Assembly: GCA_022729835.1 (NCBI GenBank)
Contig: DZBC01000016.1
Coordinates: 1 to 17,002 of the forward strand
Length of the DNA stretch: 17,002 nt
Direction: 5' to 3'
Origin: Sulfuricurvum sp.
GTDB taxonomy: Bacteria > Campylobacterota > Campylobacteria > Campylobacterales > Sulfurimonadaceae
This document shows, one piece after another, positions 1 through 6,349 of the stretch (the first letter of the stretch is position 1; every line of letters begins with the position of its first letter). Below the pieces are notes generated by a model. That model saw only the letters and a list, made by a program, of their open reading frames with translations, ran no database searches and was not told the DNA's origin. The translations under genes were made by a program, and so were the position numbers.

Positions 1-881
1 GCGCGCGCAAGTCGGGTGATAGAGTCGAGCAAAATGACGACATTTTTACCCACCTCGACGCGGCGCTTTGCCCGCTCAATCACCATTTCGGCGACTTTAA
101 CGTGGTTTTTGGCCGGCATGTCAAAAGTCGAGCTGTAGACCTCACCTTTGACGGAGCGCTCCATATCGGTCACCTCTTCGGGGCGTTCATCGACGAGCAA
201 CACCATCAGTTCCACTTCGGGATGGTTGGTGCTGATGCCGTGGGCGATCTCTTTGAGCAGCTCTGTTTTACCCGATCGTGGCGGTGCTACGATCAGCCCG
301 CGCTGGCCTTTGCCGATGGGACAGAAGAGGTCCATCATGCGGCCTGTGAGGTTTTGGGGTAGGTACTCCAGTTTAAGCTGTTCAGAGGCGTAGAGCGGCG
401 TGAGGTTTTCAAAGAGGGGGCGCTTTTTGGACTCTTCGGGCGGCAGATAGTTGATCGCCTCGATCTTGAGTAGGGCGTAGTAGCGCTCGGCTTCTTTGGG
501 GGCGCGCACCTGTCCTGTGACGGTGTCGCCGTTGCGCAGGGCAAAGCGCTTGATTTGCGTAGAGCTGACGTAGGCGTCGTGCAGTGAGTCGCTGAAGCTC
601 TGATCGATGGCGCGTAAGAAGCCATACCCATCAGCCATAATCTCCAAAATACCTGTAAAGAGGATGAATCCACCCTGAGCAACTTGAGATTTGAGGATTT
701 CAAAAATAATATCTTGGCGTTTGAGTTCGTTAGGGTGTTCGATTTCGAGTTCGTTGGCGATCTCTACGAGGATGTCAATAGGAAGGGTGCGGAGTTCTTC
801 AATACCGTGGCCTTTGGCGGGCGTGTGGGTTCTTCCGTTGGAAGTTTTTTTCGTGGGTTTACGCGTTGCGGTTTCGCTCAT
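1..881 (-). CDS. rho: Transcription termination factor Rho (5' part, C-terminus beyond window)
   Basis: Hexameric RNA-dependent ATPase that terminates transcription at C-rich untranslated RNA in the cytoplasm. The 293 complete codons present give a basic N-terminal tail (residues 1-25), a Rho_N helical region (about 26-65), the cold-shock-like RNA-binding domain (about 68-145, including GGFILFTGILEIMADGYGFLR), and the start of the ATPase domain. The Walker A segment is APPRSGKTELL (about 199-209) and the Walker B segment VVILLDSITRLAR runs into the window edge. LLVDERPEEVTDM (228-240) is typical of Rho. The ATG at 881 gives the expected N-terminus; an AAGG lies about 9 bases upstream, a weak Shine-Dalgarno. 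The rest of the gene lies off the left edge. It sits downstream of metF with its own promoter, so a shared transcript need not be assumed. The family assignment is certain. Confidence 0.98.
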   Translation of the reverse strand, partial: MSETATRKPTKKTSNGRTHTPAKGHGIEELRTLPIDILVEIANELEIEHPNELKRQDIIFEILKSQVAQGGFILFTGILEIMADGYGFLRAIDQSFSDSLHDAYVSSTQIKRFALRNGDTVTGQVRAPKEAERYYALLKIEAINYLPPEESKKRPLFENLTPLYASEQLKLEYLPQNLTGRMMDLFCPIGKGQRGLIVAPPRSGKTELLKEIAHGISTNHPEVELMVLLVDERPEEVTDMERSVKGEVYSSTFDMPAKNHVKVAEMVIERAKRRVEVGKNVVILLDSITRLAR

Positions 882-957
882 AAATTACCTTGGAGGGAGT
901 GTGAAAATTTGGAAATTGCAGAAGTTGGGAGTCTGTTATACAGGACAAAAACAGCGA

Positions 958-986
958 ATTATAGCCTGAAGTTGGCGTGTAGTCAA
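958..986 (-). promoter_or_regulatory. Near-consensus sigma70-type promoter for rho
   Basis: On the minus strand TTGACT (986-981) is followed by exactly 17 bases and TATAAT (963-958). Transcription would start near 951, giving a leader of about 70 nt before the rho ATG. The -35 box overlaps the TGA stop of metF (985-983). This is the best-matching promoter in the window. The assignment is from consensus only. Confidence 0.75.
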
Positions 987-1885
987 GACAGTAAGGCTTT
1001 AGCAACTGAAAATTGGTTGGCGGTCATTAGGTGGATTTTCGGATGCAACGCTTTGATATTCTCAAAAAGCGCTTTACTCAGGCGAAACCCTGCTTCAAAT
1101 TCCGCTTCAGGGGAGATGTCGGCAGCTTCTCTGAGGGTGTCAAGCCACAAGGTTGGGACGTTGATTCCGGGGACATGGGCAGAGAGAAACTGCGCCGTAC
1201 GCAGCTTGGTAATCGGAAAGATGCCCAAAATTAGCTCGCAGCGGTGGTTGCTGCCGATATGCGCTTCTTCAAATAGCTCCAGCAGCAAAGTGGCACTTTG
1301 CAGGTCATAGACGGGCTGCGTGATGATACCGATGGCCTTGTGATCTATTTTTTTGCGCATCTTGCGCAGCAAGGTTGTGGGATTTTTGGCGTAGGCGTTC
1401 ACCACAGCAAAGGGGTAGATCGGTTCGGGCATACACCCTAGCGGACGTCCGGCGTGGTCGATCCCGCTGTTGAAACAGGTGATCATATCCAGCAGCAGGG
1501 TGCTATCGCCCTCAAGCACTCCTTTGGTGTTGGGCTGATCGGACATTTTGGCTGGATCACCCGTGAGGGCCAAAATGGCGCGCACATTCGCTTCATTGGC
1601 ACCAAGCAGGTCGCTTTGCAAGGCGATGCGGTTGCGGTCGCGCATGCTCATGGTGGCGATGACAGGTTTGCCGAAGCGCTGCTGTAGCATTGAGGCGGCG
1701 AAGAGGGCGTTGTATTTAAGTTTGGCGAGCGGACTGTCGGTGGTGCTAAAGCCGTCTACCAGTTCGTGCAAGCCGAGTGCTTCGATTTTGTCGATAACGG
1801 GTTTGAACTGCGGGGAGTGGGCAGGCGTGGTCTCTAGTGAGATGTAGCTCTTGTTTTTTAGTTTTTCCAGAAGCTCTTCAAACAC
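983..1885 (-). CDS. metF: Methylenetetrahydrofolate reductase
   Basis: Flavoprotein that reduces 5,10-methylenetetrahydrofolate to 5-methyltetrahydrofolate, the methyl donor for methionine synthesis. The 300-residue length is normal for bacterial MetF. Family features include the N-terminal strand SYISLETTPAHS, whose Glu18 sits where the family has its catalytic Glu, the strand VIATMSMRDRN (75-85), ALTGDP (106-111) in the position of the usual LRGDP loop, and FNSGIDHAGRPLGCMPEPIYPFAVVNA. The start is placed at GTG 1885 because AAGGA lies about 6 bases upstream and the protein then begins VFEELLEKL; an open frame continues upstream to 2140 but overlaps the divergent serB gene. MetF and serB are divergent, with 48 bases between their start codons. 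It could be a paralogue in the MTHFR superfamily, but MetF is the simplest reading. Confidence 0.85.
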   Translation of the reverse strand: MFEELLEKLKNKSYISLETTPAHSPQFKPVIDKIEALGLHELVDGFSTTDSPLAKLKYNALFAASMLQQRFGKPVIATMSMRDRNRIALQSDLLGANEANVRAILALTGDPAKMSDQPNTKGVLEGDSTLLLDMITCFNSGIDHAGRPLGCMPEPIYPFAVVNAYAKNPTTLLRKMRKKIDHKAIGIITQPVYDLQSATLLLELFEEAHIGSNHRCELILGIFPITKLRTAQFLSAHVPGINVPTLWLDTLREAADISPEAEFEAGFRLSKALFENIKALHPKIHLMTANQFSVAKALLS

Positions 1886-1899
1886 ACGCCGTCCTTGGT

Positions 1900-1905
1900 T
1901 ATAAT
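1900..1905 (+). promoter_or_regulatory. -10 box for serB
   Basis: A perfect TATAAT lies 28 bases before the serB ATG in the serB-metF divergent region. There is no good -35 match (TTCAAA at the expected spacing), which is common in Campylobacterota sigma70 promoters. It overlaps an upstream in-frame ATG at 1904, which argues for the downstream start at 1934. Confidence 0.5.
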
Positions 1906-1933
1906 GGTGCCATTTTATCAGAAAGTTACCAAA

Positions 1934-2557
1934 ATGAAATTGTGTGTATTTGACTTCGATTCGACGCTGATGGACGGCGAAACGATCGATTTTTTTGCAG
2001 CCGAACTGGGGATTGGTGCGCGTGTGGCGGCCATTACGGAGCGCACCATGAACGGTGAGCTCGATTTTTTCGAGAGTCTGCAGGAGCGGGTAGGGCTGCT
2101 TAAGGGCTTGGAGTATAGCAAGGTTGAGGCGATTTGCCATGCGCTTCCTTATATGCCTGGTGCCAAAGAGACGATAACGGCGCTTAAAAAAGCGGGCATG
2201 CGGGTGGTCTGTTTTAGCGGCGGATTTCGCCCGGCGACCGGTTATGCCAAAACACAGCTCGGCTTTGATGCCGACTTTGCCAATATCTTACATGTAAGAG
2301 AGGGGCGTCTCAGCGGACTTGTCGGCGGTGATATGATGTTTAACACCTCCAAAGGCGATATGTTGCTACGCCTGCAGGCGCTTTTGGGGATAGCGCCTGA
2401 GGAGACGATGGTAGTAGGTGATGGCGCAAATGACCTCTCGATGTTTGAGCACGCGGGGACGCGGATCGCTTTTTGTGCCAAAGAAGTGCTTAGATGTGAA
2501 GCTGATATTGTGATCGATCATAAAGATCTTACTGAAATTTTGGGGCGTTTATTATGA
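1934..2557 (+). CDS. serB: Phosphoserine phosphatase, HAD superfamily
   Basis: Hydrolyses O-phosphoserine to serine, the last step of serine synthesis. The 207 residues carry all HAD motifs: motif I FDFDSTLMDGE with Asp7 (nucleophile) and Asp9, motif II CFSGGF with Ser95, motif III Lys140 in NTSKGDML, and motif IV VVGDGANDLSMF with Asp163 and Asp167. The alpha-helical cap with TMNGELDFFESLQERV is typical of SerB. There is no N-terminal ACT domain, so this is the short form. Start at ATG 1934 puts the motif I strand at the N-terminus as expected; the Shine-Dalgarno is weak (GAAAG). Its TGA overlaps the ATG of the next gene, so the two are probably translated together. A TACATGTA palindrome lies in codons 119-122. 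Confidence 0.93.
   Translation: MKLCVFDFDSTLMDGETIDFFAAELGIGARVAAITERTMNGELDFFESLQERVGLLKGLEYSKVEAICHALPYMPGAKETITALKKAGMRVVCFSGGFRPATGYAKTQLGFDADFANILHVREGRLSGLVGGDMMFNTSKGDMLLRLQALLGIAPEETMVVGDGANDLSMFEHAGTRIAFCAKEVLRCEADIVIDHKDLTEILGRLL
2288..2297. repeat. TTACATGTAA palindrome, copy 1 (in serB)
   Basis: Full decamer; the dyad extends to 14 bp (2286-2299). It is read in serB as Leu-His-Val. Confidence 0.85.
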
Positions 2558-2895
2558 GACTAGAGTATTCAATTTGGCACCGCTACCACCCCGAGACGTC
2601 GCTACATGACGGGCTGGTGCACTTTTATGGTTGCGACGGGGAGGCTGTGAGTATGGATGATGACTATCTCTATGCGCTTATCAAACAGAAACTTACAAAA
2701 AAAGAGTTGCGCTTTTTTATCATGGATGAAGCGAAAGCGGAGCCGGCCTTGATAGAAGAGGCCCTACATGTAACGCACGAGGAGTTGGATGCGCTTAGGC
2801 GTAAGGCCTATCGGAAACTTCGTGATGGCAAGACGCGTAAAGCAATGGCTTTAGGACCGATATTGACCGCAACGGAAGATGGAGACAAAGCTTAA
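2554..2895 (+). CDS. Conserved-looking small protein of unknown function, coupled to serB
   Basis: A soluble, charged 113-residue protein with no signal peptide or membrane segment. I do not recognise a named family. The N-terminal half is rich in aromatic residues and His (YSIWHRYHPE, DGLVHFYGCDGE). The C-terminal half is helical and basic; ALHVTHEELDALRRKAYRKLR (about residues 71-91) looks like a helix-turn-helix or RNA-binding helix pair, but this is a guess from pattern only. The gene overlaps serB by four bases (ATGA), which suggests translational coupling. Coding status is supported by the overlap, the continuous frame, and codon use like that of serB. It contains a TACATGTA palindrome read as Leu-His-Val. 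Confidence 0.75.
   Translation: MRLEYSIWHRYHPETSLHDGLVHFYGCDGEAVSMDDDYLYALIKQKLTKKELRFFIMDEAKAEPALIEEALHVTHEELDALRRKAYRKLRDGKTRKAMALGPILTATEDGDKA
2765..2772. repeat. TACATGTA palindrome, copy 2 (in the small gene after serB)
   Basis: Core octamer followed by A, so the 3' half matches the decamer. Read as Leu-His-Val in the gene at 2554. Confidence 0.8.
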
Positions 2896-2925
2896 TTGCG
2901 GGTTATATAAGATATTTTTTCAAAT

Positions 2926-2947
2926 CCTCTTGTGTTGCAGCAAGAGG
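2926..2947. terminator. Hairpin between convergent genes, possible terminator
   Basis: CCTCTTG (2926-2932) and CAAGAGG (2941-2947) form a perfect 7-bp stem with an 8-base loop. It lies in the 63-base gap between the convergent serB operon and the ankyrin gene. The plus-strand flank is pyrimidine-rich (TGTCTTCTTG) rather than a clean T run, and the minus flank has A residues, so termination strength is uncertain. Confidence 0.5.
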
Positions 2948-2958
2948 TGTCTTCTTGT

Positions 2959-4347
2959 CTATTCTGTCTCTTTTTCTTCTTTAGCACCATACTCTAACAA
3001 CAGCAATACGATGTTATCACGCTGATGCTCTTTGGCAATTTTTAGTGCGTTTAAATGGTTTGAGGATAGATTGGCATCGGCACCGGTTTCGAGTAGGAAC
3101 CGAACGATCTTGTAGTGGTTGTAGTAGACCCCCAGCATCAAGGCGCTCCAGCCGAATTTGTCAATCAAATCGAGTTGAGCATAGTTGTTGATCAGCGTTT
3201 CGACGGCTTGGAATCGTCCCATTGAGGCGGCGATCATCAAGGGCGTGCGGTTGTTGGTGTCACGGTAGTTGATCTGCGCACCCAATCGTATTAAAAGGAT
3301 CAGATGCTCATGCATCGCTCTGTTTTGTAACTTCGAAATGGTGAAAAAAAGAGGAGTCCAGCGCAGGTGGTTGATGGGAATATCGACATGGGCTCCGCGT
3401 ATCAGCAGCAGAGTTTCGAGCTCACGAAAGCCTTTGCTTTGCTGGGGAAAGAGGGTAATAGCATCATGGACCAGTGTGAGTGGCGTGTGCAGGGTGTCTA
3501 CCACGTGAATATTTGCACCACTTTCAATGAGTAACAGAGCAATATCGGCAAAACCGTTGCGAAGGGCGGTTGTGAGAGGGGTATGTCCTTGGGTGTTGCG
3601 ATGATCAAGTGTGGCTCTGCGGCGAATCAGCAGCGCTGCCATATCATATCCATGGGCAAATTTGACCGCAATGCCTAAAGGCGTGTTGCCGCTGTGATCG
3701 ACGGCGTCGATGTCAAGACCTTTATTGAGTAGATAAATGACCATGGCCGGTGTATTCGCATAGATGCCAAGATGTAGCAAAGTGTGCCCTTGCGGACTGA
3801 CCGAAAATAAGGTTTTACGTGCGTTACATGTACGAGAGAGTTCGTATAAATCCCCGTGTTTTGCACTTTCAAAGCAGTCTCTATGGGTATGGGGGATGGC
3901 TTGTGTCGTACGAAAGATCTCTTGCATTTGCGCATCATTTTGAGCGAGATCCAAGGCGCTGTAGCCGTCGCGATTACACAAGGTGGGATCGGCACCGAAG
4001 CGAAGTAGTAGGTAGGCAGACTGGTGCAGTGCCCCAATAACGGCTACATGTAAAGCACTCTCTCCCTGAGTGGAAATAATATTGACATGGGCGCCACGGT
4101 CAAGAAGAAGATGCATTACATCAATTTGTCTGTGCAGTAGTGCATAGATCAATGGCGGGAGATGAGCAGCTTCGTGAAAATCGACATCAAAACCCTCGTT
4201 GATCATATGCTCTAGCATATTGAGATCGCCGCGACGCATGGCATCATAAAAGGGGGCATGAAGAGGTTCTACGATGTGCGCTTCATAGTGATGATGCATG
4301 GGTGTCTTGAGAATCATTGCACTTTGAAGGCGCTCTAGAAAAGGCAT
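2959..4347 (-). CDS. Ankyrin-repeat protein
   Basis: A 462-residue protein built from about 12-13 ankyrin-type units of roughly 33 residues covering nearly its whole length. Clear units include the one with GESALHVAV followed by LLLRFGADP, and those starting GHTPLTTAL, RTPLMIAAS and GWSALMLGV, with LLxxGA hallmarks ending most of them. There is no signal peptide or membrane helix, so a cytoplasmic protein-binding role is the default inference; ankyrin arrays do not by themselves say what is bound. Start at ATG 4347 is supported by a strong AAAGGAG five bases upstream. The gene stands alone, 171 bases downstream of the exported three-cysteine protein gene on the same strand. It contains two TACATGTA palindromes. 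Middle units (about residues 130-185) are degenerate. Confidence 0.9.
   Translation of the reverse strand: MPFLERLQSAMILKTPMHHHYEAHIVEPLHAPFYDAMRRGDLNMLEHMINEGFDVDFHEAAHLPPLIYALLHRQIDVMHLLLDRGAHVNIISTQGESALHVAVIGALHQSAYLLLRFGADPTLCNRDGYSALDLAQNDAQMQEIFRTTQAIPHTHRDCFESAKHGDLYELSRTCNARKTLFSVSPQGHTLLHLGIYANTPAMVIYLLNKGLDIDAVDHSGNTPLGIAVKFAHGYDMAALLIRRRATLDHRNTQGHTPLTTALRNGFADIALLLIESGANIHVVDTLHTPLTLVHDAITLFPQQSKGFRELETLLLIRGAHVDIPINHLRWTPLFFTISKLQNRAMHEHLILLIRLGAQINYRDTNNRTPLMIAASMGRFQAVETLINNYAQLDLIDKFGWSALMLGVYYNHYKIVRFLLETGADANLSSNHLNALKIAKEHQRDNIVLLLLEYGAKEEKETE
3825..3832. repeat. TACATGTA palindrome, copy 3 (in the ankyrin gene)
   Basis: Core octamer with T on the left side. In this copy the minus-strand reading is Arg-Thr-Cys-Asn, a different frame from most copies. 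Confidence 0.8.
4045..4052. repeat. TACATGTA palindrome, copy 4 (in the ankyrin gene)
   Basis: Core octamer followed by A. Read as Leu-His-Val within an ankyrin unit (ALHVAV). Confidence 0.8.
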
Positions 4348-4518
4348 GGTACTCCTTTAGATTACATCGAAAACGGTAGCATAAGATTCGCAAAAATGCG
4401 AGAGGAGTTTGCAAAAACGGAGTATATTTTTAGAGTTTTGTGTATGTAGATAATGTAGTTTGGCGAATATGTCAGGTGCAAAGTCATCCGCAGTGAAGCA
4501 GATAACCTTGCGGGTTGA

Positions 4519-4851
4519 TTAGCAAGAGGGAACGTTACCGCTGTCGCTTGCGTATTCGTGTACGAAATCGTACATATCAGCTTCCATTTTCTCTTTGAAG
4601 CCATCGCCTTTGAAGATTTTCTCACCGGCAGGACAAATAGTGGAGAACACATCTACAAGTTTGTCTTCTGCCTTGGCATCTTCCCACTCAGCTTGAGTGT
4701 GGGTCGCAGCGAATTTACCACCACTTTGCCCACAAAGCTTGGTGAATTTCTTTTGATAGATTTTTTGTCCTTTTGCAACATCAGCTTGTGCAGAAGTAGA
4801 AGCAAGCAAAAGTGCAGCAGCAACAGCAACGGATTTAACGATCATATTCAT
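4519..4851 (-). CDS. Small exported three-cysteine protein, cytochrome-c-like without heme motif
   Basis: A 110-residue precursor. Residues 1-23 are a Sec signal peptide (basic MNMIVKS start, hydrophobic AVAAALLLAST core, probable cleavage after AQA or AQAD). The mature protein starts VAKGQKIYQKKF, which looks like the first helix of small c-type cytochromes, but where CXXCH would be expected it has LCGQSGG, so it cannot bind heme covalently in the usual way. Three cysteines remain: in LCGQ, in TICPAG, and as the C-terminal residue of SGNVPSC. I recall similar Campylobacterota proteins being labelled cytochrome c, but cannot verify it here. Start ATG 4851 has AAAGG about six bases upstream; a second in-frame ATG is two codons later. 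Likely periplasmic; function unknown. Confidence 0.8.
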   Translation of the reverse strand: MNMIVKSVAVAAALLLASTSAQADVAKGQKIYQKKFTKLCGQSGGKFAATHTQAEWEDAKAEDKLVDVFSTICPAGEKIFKGDGFKEKMEADMYDFVHEYASDSGNVPSC

Positions 4852-4880
4852 GTATACCCTTTGTAAAGAATTGAATAAAC

Positions 4881-4886
4881 ATAGTA
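4881..4886 (-). promoter_or_regulatory. Possible -10 box for the exported three-cysteine protein
   Basis: TACTAT on the minus strand, 30 bases before the ATG at 4851, in an AT-rich region. No convincing -35 box is seen. Confidence 0.3.
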
Positions 4887-4963
4887 GCGAATTAAGGTTA
4901 AGTATCTATTAATAGCGCGCAGTAAACCGATAGATTAGAGATGCAATGAGGACAAAAAAGAGT

Positions 4964-5002
4964 AAAAAAAGTAGGTGATTCGGGATTGACCCGAACGACC
5001 TA
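4964..5002 (-). terminator. Intrinsic terminator of the rpsF-ssb-rpsR operon
   Basis: On the minus strand TAGGT (5002-4998), two unpaired bases, TTCGGG, loop TCAAT, CCCGAA, two unpaired bases and ACCTA (4976-4972) form an 11-pair stem with one symmetric internal loop. A C and seven T residues follow (4971-4964). The 5' base of the stem includes the rpsR TAG stop codon (5002-5000). It is a strong, textbook rho-independent terminator. Confidence 0.9.
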
Positions 5003-5263
5003 TCTGATGTTTTCGAAAGGGTTGGTAACTACTTCTTTTCGTGACACAGTATAAGGAACCAAAGCCGCAGCACGAGCACGCTTGATAGCGATGGTGACCA
5101 TGTCTTGATGGCGTTTGCAGTTACCTGTCAAGCGACGTGGCATGATTTTGTAGCGCTCAGAGAGCGAGTATTTAAGCGAACCTGCATCTTTGTAATCGAT
5201 GAAATCGATTTTCGCTTCACAATATTTACAGTAGCGTTTTTTGTATTTTCTTTTTTCTGCCAT
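5000..5263 (-). CDS. rpsR: 30S ribosomal protein S18
   Basis: Small-subunit protein that pairs with S6 on 16S rRNA. The 87 residues carry the S18 signature LSERYKIMPRRLTGNCKRHQ and the C-terminal helix TIAIKRARAAALVPYT. Cys12, Cys15 (CKYC), Cys49 and His52 (CKRH) make an intact CXXC-CXXH set, so this is a zinc-binding type S18. Start ATG 5263 has AAGGA about 7-8 bases upstream. It is the last gene of rpsF-ssb-rpsR, 27 bases after ssb, and its stop lies inside the terminator stem. Confidence 0.97.
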   Translation of the reverse strand: MAEKRKYKKRYCKYCEAKIDFIDYKDAGSLKYSLSERYKIMPRRLTGNCKRHQDMVTIAIKRARAAALVPYTVSRKEVVTNPFENIR

Positions 5264-5290
5264 GGATATTTCCTTGTCTTTTCTATTATT

Positions 5291-5803
5291 CTAAAATGGA
5301 ATTTCGTCTTCGTTGATGTCAATCTCTGGGAGATTGTTCTCCGGCATTCTGGTAGCAGATCGCTGCGGGGCAGGTGCACTTGACTGTCTTGGCGGCTGAT
5401 AGCTTGGCTGAGAAGATGGAGCGGATATTGAGGACTCAAAATTCTCTTGCATGTCACTACCGACCATCGCAGATGTGTCATTGCGACTATCGAGCATCTG
5501 CATCGTTTCGATGATGACAGAGTGTTTGGAACGTTTTTGACTGCTTTGGTCAACCCATTGTTCTAGTTGGAGTCTGCCTTCGATCAAGACTTTGCTGCCT
5601 TTTCGAAGATATTGGTTGGCAACCTCTGCGGAGCGACCAAAAAACGTGATGTCAATAAACATTGTTTCTTCTTTGCGCTCACTTCCACTTCCGAATTTCC
5701 GACTTGTTGCGATACCGCTTTTGGCAATTGCAGTGCCAGTTTGCGCATAGCGAAGCTCGATATCGCGGGTGAGGTTTCCTACCAATATAATTTTGTTGAA
5801 CAT
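5291..5803 (-). CDS. ssb: Single-stranded DNA-binding protein
   Basis: Protects single-stranded DNA in replication and repair and recruits partners through its tail. The 170 residues contain the OB fold (about 1-108: MFNKIILVGNLTRDIELRY, then FIDITFFGRSAEVANQYL and GSKVLIEGRLQLEQW), a flexible Ser/Pro/Gln-rich linker (about 112-158), and the acidic tip ending DINEDEIPF, which is the conserved partner-binding peptide. Start ATG 5803 has AAGGA about seven bases upstream. It lies 18 bases after rpsF and 27 before rpsR, the widespread bacterial S6-SSB-S18 arrangement. Confidence 0.97.
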   Translation of the reverse strand: MFNKIILVGNLTRDIELRYAQTGTAIAKSGIATSRKFGSGSERKEETMFIDITFFGRSAEVANQYLRKGSKVLIEGRLQLEQWVDQSSQKRSKHSVIIETMQMLDSRNDTSAMVGSDMQENFESSISAPSSQPSYQPPRQSSAPAPQRSATRMPENNLPEIDINEDEIPF

Positions 5804-5821
5804 ATGGGATTCCTTTTGTAA

Positions 5822-6214
5822 TTACTCTTCTTCGTCGGCTGTCGGTGCTTTGATTTTAGGCTCTTCGTTACGTGAAGGACCTTTTTTTGCTTTTTCAACC
5901 AGTTCATGCCAGGCTTTAACTTCGCGTTTGGCATCATATTTGATGGTAACAAAACGCAGAAGCTCTTCGTTAATACGAAAACGACGCTCAACTTCAGCGA
6001 TATTTTGTGGGTCCATGGTGTAATAGAGGACGTAGAAATAACCGCGCGGGCTTTTTTCAATCGGATAGGCGAGTTTGCGCATGCCCATATCGTCACGGAC
6101 GGCAATTTCTCCACCGTTTGAGGTGATAATTTCTTCTACGTTGGCGAGATTTCTTTTAATCTCTTCTTCGGTTAGTGTGGGTTTAACAATTACGAGGTTT
6201 TCGTAGTGTCTCAT
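5822..6214 (-). CDS. rpsF: 30S ribosomal protein S6
   Basis: Small-subunit protein, partner of S18. The 130 residues start MRHYENLVIVKPTLTEEEI and contain the S6 hallmarks GMRKLAYPIEKSPRGYFYVLYY and RFRINEELLRFVTIKYD. A Lys/Glu-rich tail of about 35 residues ends in TADEEE. The frame extends 17 codons further upstream, but ATG 6214 is chosen because AAGGAG precedes it by about ten bases and the S6 fold begins there. First gene of the operon; the leader upstream contains a hairpin that may be regulatory. Confidence 0.96.
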   Translation of the reverse strand: MRHYENLVIVKPTLTEEEIKRNLANVEEIITSNGGEIAVRDDMGMRKLAYPIEKSPRGYFYVLYYTMDPQNIAEVERRFRINEELLRFVTIKYDAKREVKAWHELVEKAKKGPSRNEEPKIKAPTADEEE

Positions 6215-6258
6215 AGAGTATGGTCTCCTTATGGTTTTACCCCTTCTGGCTGTAAACA

Positions 6259-6278
6259 TACACACAGTGTTGTGTGTA
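6259..6278 (-). promoter_or_regulatory. Perfect hairpin in the rpsF leader
   Basis: TACACACA and TGTGTGTA form an 8-bp perfect stem around a 4-base loop, about 45 bases before the rpsF start codon. A TACAAT box (6304-6299, minus strand) just upstream is a plausible -10, so the hairpin would be near the 5' end of the mRNA. rpsF leaders in many bacteria bind the S6:S18 pair; I do not see the CCG-containing element described for that motif, so a link is only a possibility. Confidence 0.45.
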
Positions 6279-6349
6279 CAAAGAGAAAGGAACTGCGAAT
6301 TGTACTGAAATTATGCTTAAGTTAAGGTAAGATTAATGACGGGCTAGCT

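Noticed and set aside
684..1310. Open frame on the plus strand across the rho start, its promoter and the metF end
   Set aside because: It covers two clear genes on the opposite strand and encodes no recognisable protein.
1900..1905. Bidirectional -10 element serving metF as well as serB
   Set aside because: Read on the minus strand, TATAAC would start transcription within the metF Shine-Dalgarno, so it is unlikely to serve metF.
1886..2140. Upstream extension of the metF frame to an ATG at 2140
   Set aside because: It lies wholly across the promoter and 5' half of divergent serB, has no family similarity, and GTG 1885 has a good AAGGA.
4388..4401. Small hairpin TCGCA-AAAA-TGCGA upstream of the ankyrin gene
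   Set aside because: Only five pairs, no T run and no position suggesting attenuation; it may be chance.
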